Below, piece after piece: positions 41,679-50,132 of a stretch of 64,000 nucleotides of DNA. The stretch comes from Desulfosporosinus lacus DSM 15449 (GTDB lineage Bacteria; Bacillota; Desulfitobacteriia; Desulfitobacteriales; Desulfitobacteriaceae), in the NCBI RefSeq assembly GCF_900129935.1, contig NZ_FQXJ01000003.1, forward strand, positions 310,001 through 374,000, given 5' to 3'. The notes under the pieces are model-generated. The model was not told the DNA's origin, searched no databases, and saw only the letters and a program-made list of their open reading frames with translations. The position numbers were made by a program, and so were the translations under genes. How positions within the stretch are numbered: the first letter of the stretch is position 1; every line of letters starts with the position of its first letter.

Positions 41679-41726
41679 ACACAACAGAAACACCATAATC
41701 AACTGATTTTGGTGTTTCTGTTGTGT
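41679..41726. terminator. Long hairpin terminator after cfa
   Basis: ACACAACAGAAACACCA (41679-41695) pairs perfectly with TGGTGTTTCTGTTGTGT (41710-41726). It ends the cfa transcript; the remainder of the 438-base gap holds the short repeat at 41952. Confidence 0.65.
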
Positions 41727-41951
41727 TGTTCATAAAACTATCATCTACTGAATACTCGTTTAATAGCACGAATTCGCTAGGCTTCTAGATTTCAGAATAG
41801 AAGGGTTTAAGCGCTTTACCCGTTAAGTGATTAGGTTAATTTGAATGAGTTCAATTCTGCAAGCGAAGTTTCAAAGTTTGAGATAATCTATATACTACTC
41901 GTTTCATTTTTGATATCTTGTATCTAAGCAAATGAAAGTGATTTGTAATCT

Positions 41952-41993
41952 GGAATGAAAGGAATTACTAGGGAAATGGAATGAAAGGAATTA
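41952..41993 (+). repeat. Tandem 16-bp direct repeat
   Basis: GGAATGAAAGGAATTA occurs at 41952-41967 and again at 41978-41993 (period 26). It lies about 60 bases before the DUF2284 gene and may be a regulator site. Confidence 0.5.
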
Positions 41994-42049
41994 TTTGGTA
42001 AATATAACGTAGCTGCTATCGATAGTCTATTAATGAAACGAGGGTGCGA

Positions 42050-42589
42050 ATGTCCAAAATTAAAGAAATAATTTCTCAAGAAAAAGCTAATCTAAACATT
42101 CACGAATATGCTTTTATGAAATCCAATACAGTAATCTTTTCAGATGAGGTAAGAGGCTTATGTGAAAAAAATGTCTGTGGAATGTATGGGACTTCTTGGG
42201 CATGTCCCCCTGCTGTTGGAAGTGTCGAAGAGTGTAAAAACAGATGTACAGATTTTGAAAATGCTTTCATGTTTACCTCATTAGCCAAACTTAAGAAGAA
42301 GTATGATACGGTCGAATGGAGAGAAACGCGTCTAGTTCATGAATTAATTACCGAGCAAGTAGCTCGAATTTTTCGAGATGAATTTAGAGAGGCCCTAATT
42401 CTATCTACTGAAGGATGTAACTTATGCCCTAAATGTACTTATCCAGAGAAACTATGCAGATATCCGAATCGTATGTTTCCTGCGACAGAGAGTTTCGGGA
42501 TTATGGTTATTGAACAAGCACCTCTATGCAATATCAAATATAACAATGGAGCTAATTCAATAACTTATTTTAGTATGGTGTTTTTTTAG
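42050..42589 (+). CDS. DUF2284 metal-binding protein
   Basis: The 179-residue protein has the DUF2284 Cys pattern: GLCEKNVCGMYGTSWACPPAVGSVEECKNRC near residues 43-73 and CNLCPKCTYPEKLC near 125-138, plus a late CNIKYNNG. The clustered cysteines predict an iron-sulfur or zinc site. The family is common in anaerobes and has no assigned function. The ATG at 42050 follows ACGAGGGTG. A hairpin terminator follows. Confidence 0.8.
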   Translation: MSKIKEIISQEKANLNIHEYAFMKSNTVIFSDEVRGLCEKNVCGMYGTSWACPPAVGSVEECKNRCTDFENAFMFTSLAKLKKKYDTVEWRETRLVHELITEQVARIFRDEFREALILSTEGCNLCPKCTYPEKLCRYPNRMFPATESFGIMVIEQAPLCNIKYNNGANSITYFSMVFF

Positions 42590-42614
42590 AAGTAAAAAGC
42601 CATTAATCTCAAAC

Positions 42615-42657
42615 GTCTCACGGTTTTCAGCTGAATGAAAAGCGTGAGACATTTTTG
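42615..42657 (+). terminator. Rho-independent terminator after DUF2284
   Basis: GTCTCACG pairs with CGTGAGAC, followed by ATTTTTGTTT. Confidence 0.8.
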
Positions 42658-42739
42658 TTTAGCCTAAGGATCTTAAATTGGAACATAGAGCGCTCGAATA
42701 CCGATTCAATCCACGGTAAGGATTTTTTATAGTGAACAG

Positions 42740-43435
42740 TTAACAGTCATTAATTATTTGATCTTTTTCGATGACAAATAAACCATCCTCCTCCCTCCAT
42801 TCAGCACAAAAAATATTATTGATTTCAAAATAACCTTGTTTCTCCAGTTCGGTTTTGAGCCAAGATTCATCTTTGCCTATTTTCACCAAGTCTTGATTGA
42901 GAATTATCCCATCACTTACAAGAAGCATAGGCAGGGATTTAGGGCTTCCAGTAATATTAAGATCTTTAAGTGTTGGGGCATCGAATTCGGGTTTTCGTAA
43001 AATGGTTAAAGACCCGTTTGCTTCGAGTACACCATATTCAACTTCTCGAACGGAAAAAACATCCTTATCCCTTAATAAAGATTGAAGTTCATTGATGTTC
43101 ATACGGTTTTTCTTAAGCGCTTGGCGATTAAGGACTCCTTTTTGAATGACTAAGGAAGGTTCACCCTCTAAAAGCTTTCTTAATGTAATGGATTTTTGAC
43201 CCACAAGTTGTATAGCGAAAATTAGGAGACCCCAAACAGAAATAGCAAACAAAATTTCAACAACGCCGGTGTCATCATCATAGATTGCGTTACCGAGAAG
43301 CTCGCCCATAATTAGAGCCGAGATAAAGTCAAATGCAGTAAGCTGTGTGATTTGAGTTTTGCCAATTAATCTAGTAAAAAGTAATAAACTAAAAAAGCCT
43401 AAAATTAGTTCTAATGCTAACTGTCCTAAACCCAT
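42740..43435 (-). CDS. YetF-like DUF421 membrane protein
   Basis: The 231-residue protein has three N-terminal membrane helices (to about residue 80) with LIGKTQITQLTAFDFISALIMGELLGNAIYDDD. A cytoplasmic DUF421 domain (GEPSLVIQKGVLNRQALKKNRMNINELQSLLR, VEYGVLEANGSLTIL) follows. YetF-type proteins are linked to spore-related or envelope functions in Bacillus, but the molecular role is unclear. The start 43435 has AAGGAG upstream; the longer frame lacks a ribosome site. Confidence 0.82.
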   Translation of the reverse strand: MGLGQLALELILGFFSLLLFTRLIGKTQITQLTAFDFISALIMGELLGNAIYDDDTGVVEILFAISVWGLLIFAIQLVGQKSITLRKLLEGEPSLVIQKGVLNRQALKKNRMNINELQSLLRDKDVFSVREVEYGVLEANGSLTILRKPEFDAPTLKDLNITGSPKSLPMLLVSDGIILNQDLVKIGKDESWLKTELEKQGYFEINNIFCAEWREEDGLFVIEKDQIINDC

Positions 43436-43767
43436 AAAATACACTCCTTCGTTTGTCTCTCCTGCTAGATTAAGCGTTATTCCAAGGAATATACATTTTA
43501 TTAACAACCATCAGGGATTTGACATATCACCCTAAACTTTTATTACAATAAGAGGGAAAATATGGGTATTAACGACAGAAAGATAGGGTCATTTAAGTCA
43601 TCTCGACTATTTATGACACGTTTTTTACTGATTATGTGTAATAATGTTTTCAGAGATATGGTGAGCAAACACTCGCTGCCCGACGAAGTGACTTTATGAC
43701 AAATAACCACTATGATAAAGTTTGCATAACGGGGAGTATCTGATTGCTTGCCTTAACTGAGAGTAAT

Positions 43768-43860
43768 CGCCATATATTTATTGAAAATGCAGATATGGAA
43801 ATGTATAAAGCCAAAAATACAGGTAAGGCCCAAATCGTAAGTAGACTTGAAATGTCATAA
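43768..43860 (+). pseudogene. GGDEF-domain 3' remnant
   Basis: The frame reads HIFIENADMEMYKAKNTGKA then QIVSRLEMS before a TAA. ADxxMYxAKxxGK is the C-terminal signature of diguanylate cyclase (GGDEF) domains. Stops lie just upstream (TGA, TAA), and the catalytic part is absent, so this is a gene relic. Confidence 0.65.
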
Positions 43861-43905
43861 AGACCTATAGTAAAGGAATTATCTCTTCTTTTGAACCATA
43901 AAACA

Positions 43906-43935
43906 AAAGCCCTGTAATTAAATTACAGGCCTTTC
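43906..43935. terminator. Hairpin after the GGDEF remnant
   Basis: CCTGTAAT (43911-43918) pairs with ATTACAGG (43922-43929), extended by AAAG/CTTT. It precedes the Spo0E-like gene. Confidence 0.55.
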
Positions 43936-44000
43936 GTTAAGAGCTTTTGCTTAATAATATATGGTAATGCAGTCAAATCGTAAGGAAGGAGGTGTTAGTT

Positions 44001-44180
44001 ATGATATTAGAAGATATTGAATTCTTGATTCACTTAATTGAAGATGCACGAGTAAATTTAAATGCTTCAGCAAAACATCGAAGCCTTACTGATCCTAGTA
44101 TTATCGAAATGAGCCAAAGACTGGATAATTTAATCAATAAATATTATTCAATTACTGAAACACGTCATATTGCGTCTTGA
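44001..44180 (+). CDS. Spo0E-like aspartyl-phosphate phosphatase
   Basis: This 59-residue helical hairpin protein carries the Spo0E signature SQRLDNLINKYY (SxxLD) in the second helix. Spo0E-type proteins dephosphorylate Spo0A or related regulators and delay sporulation. The ATG at 44001 has AAGGAGG; the GTG at 43992 is inside the ribosome site. It supports the view that the host forms spores. Confidence 0.8.
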   Translation: MILEDIEFLIHLIEDARVNLNASAKHRSLTDPSIIEMSQRLDNLINKYYSITETRHIAS

Positions 44181-44215
44181 AAGGGTGAGAATGACGAATA
44201 GCAATCTTCTCGGAT

Positions 44216-45478
44216 CTAAAAACCCAAGACTTTGAAAACACTAGTAATAAATTCAGGAAATAAGGTTGATATAAGCAAAAGCAGGGTGAGAAATACTAAG
44301 ATAAAAGTAAATGTCCAAGAGATGACATTGAAAAATTTAGAATTAACGTACTCGCCCATAATACTTTTCTTACTGGCTATCAGAACCATAAAGATGAGTA
44401 TAGGAGGCAATAGTACTCCATTGACGACTTGGGTTGTTAACATGACGTGGTACAAGGATAATCCGGGCCATAAGACAATTGCTGCCCCTAAGACGATAAG
44501 GACAGTATAAAGACTAAAGAACACGGGAGCTTCTTTATGGGATTTACTGATCCCATGTTCAAAGCCGAACGCTTCACAAACAGCATATGCGGTGCTTAGT
44601 GGAAGTACAAAGGCAGCCAACATAGATGCACCAAGTAATCCAAAACCAAACAGTAAACTGGCATATTCCCCAGCTAACGGTTTTAGCGCGAGGGCGACAT
44701 CTTTAGCAGTCTCTATGGGGATATTGTTGGCGAAAAGCGTAGCTGCAGTGGATACTATGATAAAGAAAGCAATAAATCCTGTAAAGAAGGTCCCGATGAG
44801 AACGTCCCAGCGCGTATAGCGATAATCCAGGGCGGTTATTCCTTTATCAACGACTGAAGACTGAACATAAAATTGCCCCCAAGGGGTAATTGTGGTTCCG
44901 ATTACTCCGATCACCATCAGTAAAAAAGCAGGGGTGCCGAGGAGGGTGGGAGTAATGGATTCTACAAGAACTTGAGGCCAAGGAGGTTTAACCATAATCC
45001 CTGAGATGACATAACTAAAAAAGGTTAAGCAAAGGAACAGCAGTATTTTCTCCATTTTAGCGTAATCTGTTTTTATGACTAGCCACCAGATGATAAAAGC
45101 CATGACAGGTACTGAGATATACTTACTTATTCCAAAAATCTCAAAACTTGTGGCAATCCCGGAAAACTCAGAAACAGTTGTCCCCAAATTAGCAATCAAG
45201 AGGACGCTCATAGCAAAGAATGCCCATTTTACCCCATAATTTTCCCGAATTAAATCTGATAGTCCCCGACCGGTTACTGCTCCGGTACGGGCTGAGATCT
45301 CTTGGGCTATGGCCAGAAGTACCGTACTAATAAGCATAGTGAAGATAAGCGAATAGCCATATTTAGCCCCTGCCGCAGCGTAAGTGGCAATTCCTCCGGC
45401 GTCATTATCCGCAAAGGCCGTGACTATTCCTGGCCCCATGATGGCAAAGAATAGTGTAAGACGTGCTTTTAGGTTCAT
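44216..45478 (-). CDS. NRAMP-family transporter, probable magnesium (NRMT) type
   Basis: The 420-residue protein has about eleven membrane helices. Where manganese/iron NRAMPs have DPGN in helix 1 it has DNDAGG, and where they have MPH in helix 6 it has TPW (TTITPWGQFYVQSS). Loss of the methionine and histidine that favour transition metals is the mark of the NRMT group, which transports Mg2+. An M-box riboswitch and an MgtE-N/CBS protein share its transcript, and its ATG overlaps that gene's TGA. The Mg2+ assignment is therefore strong inference. Confidence 0.82.
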   Translation of the reverse strand: MNLKARLTLFFAIMGPGIVTAFADNDAGGIATYAAAGAKYGYSLIFTMLISTVLLAIAQEISARTGAVTGRGLSDLIRENYGVKWAFFAMSVLLIANLGTTVSEFSGIATSFEIFGISKYISVPVMAFIIWWLVIKTDYAKMEKILLFLCLTFFSYVISGIMVKPPWPQVLVESITPTLLGTPAFLLMVIGVIGTTITPWGQFYVQSSVVDKGITALDYRYTRWDVLIGTFFTGFIAFFIIVSTAATLFANNIPIETAKDVALALKPLAGEYASLLFGFGLLGASMLAAFVLPLSTAYAVCEAFGFEHGISKSHKEAPVFFSLYTVLIVLGAAIVLWPGLSLYHVMLTTQVVNGVLLPPILIFMVLIASKKSIMGEYVNSKFFNVISWTFTFILVFLTLLLLISTLFPEFITSVFKVLGF

Positions 45479-46773
45479 TCGCTATGCCCTCCTTTCGCTT
45501 GGCGGCGGCGGGCGATCAAGGTGGAGTAGATTTCCACTCGTGGACGATCAGGCATTAATAATTCTAATACATCGTCAACCGTGATGATCCCTAAGATTTG
45601 ATCTTGAGCATTTACAACGGGCACTGCCAGTAAACCATATTTATGGATGATATCGGCAACCTTTTCGTGATCGTCATACGGGGAGATCTTCACAATTTTT
45701 GTGTGCATTAAGTCTCTTAATGTAGTTTCGGGAGAAGCAATAATAAGTTCGCGCAGGGAAAGAACCCCTTCAAGGGTTTCTTGTTCATCCACAACATATA
45801 GATAATAAATTGTTTCTGCCTCGGGAGCTAAGCGTCTTAATTCGTTGATAGCTTGTTCAGCAGTGATCCAAATCGGTAATCCAATATATTCAGTGGTCAT
45901 GAGCGAGCCGGCGGTGTCTTCTTCGTATTGCATTAATTCTCGAACATCTTCGGCATCGTCCGATTCCATTAAGCTTAGAAGTTCTTCGGATTTTTCTGAA
46001 GACAATTCACTTAAAATATCTGCAGCTTCATCTGGGGGCATCTCTTCTAAGATATCTGAGGCTCGTTCCTCATCCATTTGAGTGATCACTTCAACCTGGA
46101 CATCCAATTCCATCTCAGCCAATGCATCGATGGCTTGTTGTGAATCAAGAGCATCGAGGAAAGTCGCCCGTTGTTTATAGTCCATATCTTCAATAAGGTC
46201 TGCGATATCTGCAGGATGAAGTTGACGAAGTTGTTCTTTTTCCCGAGTGAGTTGAAGGGCAGACGTTCGATTTTCTAAAGGTTTAATATACTGGCAACCT
46301 ACAAATTTATTCTCAATCCGACTCAAGAAAAACTCTACACCTAATCGGCGAAATAAGCCTCGCACACCGATATCTACTGCAACTAAAACGAGATATTTAT
46401 GATCCTCGTGAGAGACCCAGGACAAAGAGATGTCATTGACACGAACTAATCTTGAGCCTTCTAAGTCGATGATTTGTTTATCTAACAGCCATTTGCCAAT
46501 AAAAGTTTCGTCCTCGTGTAAAGGGCATGTCAACAGAGGATTAAAAGTGGTATTAAGGTGCATCCCGTCATGATCCAAGGAAGCGACAAATTTGACTGGA
46601 ATTAAATCATGAACCCCTTTGGTATATCGAATCCCTGTAACATGAGGGGAGACATTGTCCCAACGGATGGCCATGTCTAGTAATCGACCAATCCGACGTC
46701 CTTTAGCATCTCGAATAGGCTTATTAAGCAATTGACTGAAGTAAAATTCTCCTAGAACTTTCAAGTCCTCCAT
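45475..46773 (-). CDS. PRC-barrel/MgtE-N/CBS regulatory protein
   Basis: The 432-residue soluble protein contains, in order, PRC-barrel-like segments (about 1-175, KPIRDAKGRRIGRLLDM), an MgtE N-terminal superhelix (LRQLHPADIADLIEDM to about 290) and a CBS pair (about 300-415, GSLMTTEYIGLP...ILGIITVDDVLELL). The MgtE membrane domain is missing. In MgtE the N and CBS domains sense Mg2+ and gate the channel, so here they probably gate the NRAMP-like partner encoded immediately downstream. GGAGGG precedes the ATG, and the M-box riboswitch lies upstream. Confidence 0.85.
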   Translation of the reverse strand: MEDLKVLGEFYFSQLLNKPIRDAKGRRIGRLLDMAIRWDNVSPHVTGIRYTKGVHDLIPVKFVASLDHDGMHLNTTFNPLLTCPLHEDETFIGKWLLDKQIIDLEGSRLVRVNDISLSWVSHEDHKYLVLVAVDIGVRGLFRRLGVEFFLSRIENKFVGCQYIKPLENRTSALQLTREKEQLRQLHPADIADLIEDMDYKQRATFLDALDSQQAIDALAEMELDVQVEVITQMDEERASDILEEMPPDEAADILSELSSEKSEELLSLMESDDAEDVRELMQYEEDTAGSLMTTEYIGLPIWITAEQAINELRRLAPEAETIYYLYVVDEQETLEGVLSLRELIIASPETTLRDLMHTKIVKISPYDDHEKVADIIHKYGLLAVPVVNAQDQILGIITVDDVLELLMPDRPRVEIYSTLIARRRQAKGGHSE

Positions 46774-46875
46774 TTAATTCCCTCCTTTCAGCGACGGAGT
46801 CTGGCGCCTAATGTCAAAGCGACTCTGTACGCAATAAATTATTGGATAATACGAATGATAAGGGCCAGAATCCAT
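46774..46875 (-). CDS. Possible leader peptide (33 aa) before the MgtE-N gene
   Basis: An ATG with perfect AAGGAGG at seven bases opens a 33-codon frame (MDSGPYHSYYPIIYCVQSRF, then DIRRQTPSLKGGN). The frame covers the ribosome site of the next gene and its TAA directly abuts that ATG. Translation would thus couple to the downstream gene. Another reading from a GTG at the same place gives a short hydrophobic peptide, so the frame is not certain. Confidence 0.45.
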   Translation of the reverse strand: MDSGPYHSYYPIIYCVQSRFDIRRQTPSLKGGN

Positions 46876-46924
46876 AAATCCACCTCCTTACTGAACCTAA
46901 AAAAGATAAAATATTGGGTAAAAT

Positions 46925-46959
46925 AAAAAAGACCTCTATGGCAAAATAGAAGGTCTTTC
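46925..46959 (-). terminator. Riboswitch expression-platform terminator
   Basis: On the minus strand AAAGACCTTCTATTTTGCCATAGAGGTCTTTTTT forms a hairpin with a T run; the stem arms are AAGACCT and AGGTCTT. It lies directly after the M-box aptamer. Confidence 0.8.
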
Positions 46960-46974
46960 AACAAACGTTTGACC

Positions 46975-47145
46975 TCCCTACTCGTTGAGCTTTAGCACTG
47001 CATAGCGTAGAGTATTCTCAGCCACCTTAAGTAAAACCTTATGTCGGCAATACCTGTTCTACCCAATTGGCGTCTCTCGACATTTCTGGGCAGTGGCCTA
47101 TGTTTATGCAGGAGCCTCACCTAACAGAGATTATTTCTGTGACAC
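46975..47145 (-). promoter_or_regulatory. M-box (ykoK) magnesium riboswitch
   Basis: Read on the minus strand, the conserved blocks appear in order: GTTAGGTGAGGCTCC, GCCACTGCCC, AAATGTCGAGAGACGCC, TTGGGTAGAACAGG, CGACATAAGG, TGCAGTGCTAAAGCTC and ACGAGT. This class binds Mg2+ and turns transport genes off when Mg2+ is plentiful. The terminator follows immediately. Confidence 0.92.
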
Positions 47146-47310
47146 TTCATTATATGTATAATCTAGCAAATTCGTCAACATTTTATGAAAATCTTTAATA
47201 AATTCTGGTCTATTTCTAAAGGATTTTCTTTTGACTTAGTTTACAAATATATTCAAGAATATTTTGAGATAAAATACACTAAGAAAAGACTGTTTGACGA
47301 AGGTTAGGCT

Positions 47311-47340
47311 TTGCCTTTCCACTTATTATTGTGTTATAAT
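47311..47340 (+). promoter_or_regulatory. Sigma-A promoter of scfA
   Basis: TTGCCT (47311-47316), 18 bases, TATAAT (47335-47340). It lies 47 bases before the SCIFF start. Confidence 0.65.
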
Positions 47341-47387
47341 CGAGAATGAATTAAATGACGTGATAGTCTCGAGAGGAGGGTGTTTGA

Positions 47388-47528
47388 ATGGCAAAACACA
47401 TTCAGACAATTGTGAAAGCAAACTTAAGTTCTACTGCAAAAACTGGAGGATGTGGCAAGTGCCAGACCTCTTGTCAATCTGCTTGTAAGACGTCGTGCAC
47501 GGTTGGTAACCAAGTGTGTGTTAAATAA
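47388..47528 (+). CDS. scfA: SCIFF peptide precursor (six Cys in forty-five)
   Basis: The 46-residue precursor ends in a Cys-rich core (GGCGKCQTSCQSACKTSCTV, then GNQVC), close to the consensus SCIFF ranthipeptide found in nearly all Clostridia. Six cysteines are the donors for thioether bonds to threonine or other residues made by the radical SAM maturase next door. A GAGGAGGG site precedes the ATG. A hairpin terminator separates it from scfB, so the maturase is made at lower level by readthrough. Its biological role (possibly signalling) is not settled. Confidence 0.92.
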   Translation: MAKHIQTIVKANLSSTAKTGGCGKCQTSCQSACKTSCTVGNQVCVK

Positions 47529-47561
47529 GGCCCCTCAGGCTTAATTTGAAACATAGGATCT

Positions 47562-47603
47562 CAGAACCCACCCCGCATACCGGGTTGGGTTCTGTTTCTG
47601 TTT
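47562..47603 (+). terminator. Partial terminator between scfA and scfB
   Basis: CAGAACCCA (47562-47570) pairs with TGGGTTCTG (47586-47594), followed by TTTCTGTTT. Confidence 0.7.
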
Positions 47604-47649
47604 AGAGTAACTGTTGGCAAGGGTCAGAAAAGAGAGGATTTGGATATCA

Positions 47650-49110
47650 ATGTTAAATTTAGTGTATTTCAAGGAGTATTCTATTAAAAAGAATGTACAC
47701 AGTTATCGCCAAGGAGACTTATTCATCGCACATGATGTCAATTCTGGCTCTTTACATGTCCTTGATGAGGGAGCTTATGATGTAATTAAGGCTATTGAGA
47801 AGTTGCAGGAGATATTGGAAACTGTAAACACAGAGGGGATCTGCCAGGTCCTTAGGCAAACAGGTAAAACAGTAATTGCGGAAGAACTTTCTGAGATTCT
47901 TGATGAGCTGGAGGAACTGCGCAAGGAAGGTACACTTTTTTCCGCAGAGGCGGAGAACGTGCTTCCGATGTACCCGGAAAAGCCAATTGTCAAGGCCATC
48001 TGCCTCCACGTGGCCCATGACTGCAATTTACGCTGTGAATATTGTTTTGCAGGGACAGGGGCTTTTGGTGGAAGTCGAATGATGATGGATGTGGAGACCG
48101 GTAAGAAGGGGATTGACTTTGTTCTAGAGTCGTCGGGACATCGGGATCACTGTGAAGTTGATTTCTTCGGCGGTGAACCATTACTTAATTTTGGGTTGAT
48201 CAAGTCCTTAGTCGAATACGGCAGAAAGGCTGGAAAAGACCATGGTAAAACCATCAAATTCACGCTGACTACTAATGGCGTATTACTGAATGACAGAATC
48301 CAGCAATTTCTTGAGCAAGAGGAAATTAGTGTGGTTTTGAGCTTAGACGGTCGACCAGAAGTCCATGACCGAATGAGGCCCTACGCTGATGGTCGAGGGA
48401 GCTACGCCAAAGTTACCCCTCTAATCAAACAGTTTGCTGCCAAACGACCAGAAAGCTCACCTTATGCGCTGGGGACATATTACTATGTTAGGGGCACGTA
48501 CACCCATTTTAATCTGGATTTCGATCGGGATGTTTTGCACATGGCTGATTTAGGGATAAAACAAATTTCTGTGGAGCCTGTTGTAGCAAGCCCTAAGGAT
48601 GCTTACTCTTTTCAAGAGGGAGATCTTGAAAAAATACATGAAGCCTATGATCGCCTCGGTGAGGAGCTATTATTACGCCGTGCTCAAGATAGAGATTTTA
48701 ATTTCTTCCACTTTAATATTGCCTTAGATCAGGGACCTTGCATGATTAAACGCCTTTCAGGATGCGGCGCTGGTCATGAGTACGTGGCCATATCTCCGGA
48801 GGGAGATCTTTATCCTTGTCACCAGTTTGTTGGGCAGGAGGCCTACAAACTAGGGTCGCTTTACGATGAAAACCCTCATCAACTGAAGGACGAAGTGGTG
48901 AAGAGTTTTCGTTCAGCTCATGTATATAGTAAGCCGCTTTGCAGAGAATGTTGGGCTCGCTTTGCCTGCAGTGGGGGATGCCATGCAGCTAACGTTTCCT
49001 TTACTCAAAGCTTAACAGACGTTTATACTTTGGGGTGTGAGCTTCAGAAAAAGCGTTTAGAAGTAGCATTTTATCTAAAGGTTAAAGAAATCCAACAAGA
49101 TTTAATGTAA
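47650..49110 (+). CDS. scfB: SCIFF radical SAM maturase
   Basis: The 486-residue enzyme has an N-terminal RRE-like/PqqD-type segment (FIAHDVNSGSLHVLDEGAYDV). The radical SAM motif is HDCNLRCEYCFAGTGAFGG (CxxxCxxC), followed by VDFFGGEPLLNF. The SPASM domain has two extra 4Fe-4S sites (SGCGAGHEYVAISPEGDLYPCHQF, CRECWARFACSGGCHAAN). It forms gamma-thioether links in SCIFF. The ATG at 47650 is preferred because it matches the conserved N-terminus of the family and has GAGAGGA upstream; the longer frame is unsupported. Confidence 0.92.
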   Translation: MLNLVYFKEYSIKKNVHSYRQGDLFIAHDVNSGSLHVLDEGAYDVIKAIEKLQEILETVNTEGICQVLRQTGKTVIAEELSEILDELEELRKEGTLFSAEAENVLPMYPEKPIVKAICLHVAHDCNLRCEYCFAGTGAFGGSRMMMDVETGKKGIDFVLESSGHRDHCEVDFFGGEPLLNFGLIKSLVEYGRKAGKDHGKTIKFTLTTNGVLLNDRIQQFLEQEEISVVLSLDGRPEVHDRMRPYADGRGSYAKVTPLIKQFAAKRPESSPYALGTYYYVRGTYTHFNLDFDRDVLHMADLGIKQISVEPVVASPKDAYSFQEGDLEKIHEAYDRLGEELLLRRAQDRDFNFFHFNIALDQGPCMIKRLSGCGAGHEYVAISPEGDLYPCHQFVGQEAYKLGSLYDENPHQLKDEVVKSFRSAHVYSKPLCRECWARFACSGGCHAANVSFTQSLTDVYTLGCELQKKRLEVAFYLKVKEIQQDLM

Positions 49111-49246
49111 AAGTTTAAACACCTGCATTATATTTACTCTCAGAGAGGAAAATGGCATAAGAACACATTGAAGATTAAAAGTTGGATGGATTAAAAAGAC
49201 ATGGTACAATGGTATTTGGGATTAAATGGTCAAGGAGGCGAACTGT

Positions 49247-49915
49247 TTGAATAAAAAATCACAACGTATTTTTGCTGGCATTCTTGCTGTACTTGTAAGT
49301 ATTGCTATGGTTGGTTCAGCTTTTATCGGTTATTTTTTGGATTCTGATACCCCTTTACCTAATACAGGAGCCTATAGTGCAGCTAATGCTAAAGCAGAAT
49401 ACCAAGCTCAAAAGTTGCGCATAGATGCGATGGTGGAGCAGGCCAAGAAAGACCCTGAGAATGTTCCGTTACAAACGGCTCTGGGAAATGAATATTATAA
49501 TGCAGGAATGTCAGCTCAAACGGTTGCTCCTACTGAGATACAAGAAAATTTCAAAAAGGCTGTCGAGGCTTACCAAAAAGTATTAAAAACAAATAAAGAT
49601 CCTAATATCATAGTAGATATGGCCACCTCTGCGTTTTATAGCGGGGATTATGACTTAGCAGAAAAAAGTTATAATGAGGCATTAGTCATTAAACCGGATT
49701 TCATTAATGCCTTGTTTAACTATGGAATTTTCCTGTCTCAAGCAAAGCGGGATTGGGCTGGAGCCATCAATCAGTGGCAAAAAGCCCTGCCATTGACTCA
49801 GAACAGTTCAGAGAAAGAGACTATCGAGGAGTTGATTCGTCAAGCTCAAAGCCAACTCAATGCTAATCAGACAACGGACGGAGTGTCAAATCCTATCTTA
49901 AAAAACGGTGAGTAA
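49247..49915 (+). CDS. Membrane-anchored TPR protein
   Basis: The 222-residue protein starts at a TTG eight bases after AAGGAGG. It has one N-terminal membrane helix (IFAGILAVLVSIAMVGSAFIGYF) and then about three TPR units (ALGNEYYNAGMSAQ, AVEAYQKVLKTNKDPNI, AEKSYNEALVIKPDFINALFNYG). TPR proteins of this kind act as scaffolds on the outer face of the membrane. It is widely found downstream of scfA-scfB in Clostridia, but a role in SCIFF function is not known. The TTG start is favoured by the ribosome site. Confidence 0.78.
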   Translation: MNKKSQRIFAGILAVLVSIAMVGSAFIGYFLDSDTPLPNTGAYSAANAKAEYQAQKLRIDAMVEQAKKDPENVPLQTALGNEYYNAGMSAQTVAPTEIQENFKKAVEAYQKVLKTNKDPNIIVDMATSAFYSGDYDLAEKSYNEALVIKPDFINALFNYGIFLSQAKRDWAGAINQWQKALPLTQNSSEKETIEELIRQAQSQLNANQTTDGVSNPILKNGE

Positions 49916-49931
49916 AATCGGCAGTGAACTC

Positions 49932-49993
49932 GTTCAGCTAAAGCTGAACATCGTAGAATAAGGAACACCCACTTGCAGAAGTGGGAGTCTCGG
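49932..49993 (+). repeat. IS200/IS605-like right-end hairpins (solo end)
   Basis: Two hairpins follow one another: GTTCAGCT/AGCTGAAC (49932-49949) and CCCACTT/AAGTGGG (49968-49985), then AGTCTCGG. The order GAATAAGGAACACCCAC...GTGGGAGTCTC resembles the right ends of IS200/IS605-family elements and related palindromic mini-elements. No transposase gene is present, so this would be a solo or MITE-like remnant. Confidence 0.45.
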
Positions 49994-50132
49994 AATTGAT
50001 GAATAAGAATGGAGTCACTGATCTTTTTCTTCTATTAGTGACTATTAGCCCCTAATAGGTTCACTACCTTTGCTTAAGAAGAACTTCACCCAAAAAAGGT
50101 TTATTTATATGCTGAAAACGGAGGAACAAATA

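Noticed and set aside
46925..46959. Possible T-box or other leader near the MgtE-N gene
   Set aside because: The upstream sequence fits the M-box consensus block by block, and this hairpin is its terminator.
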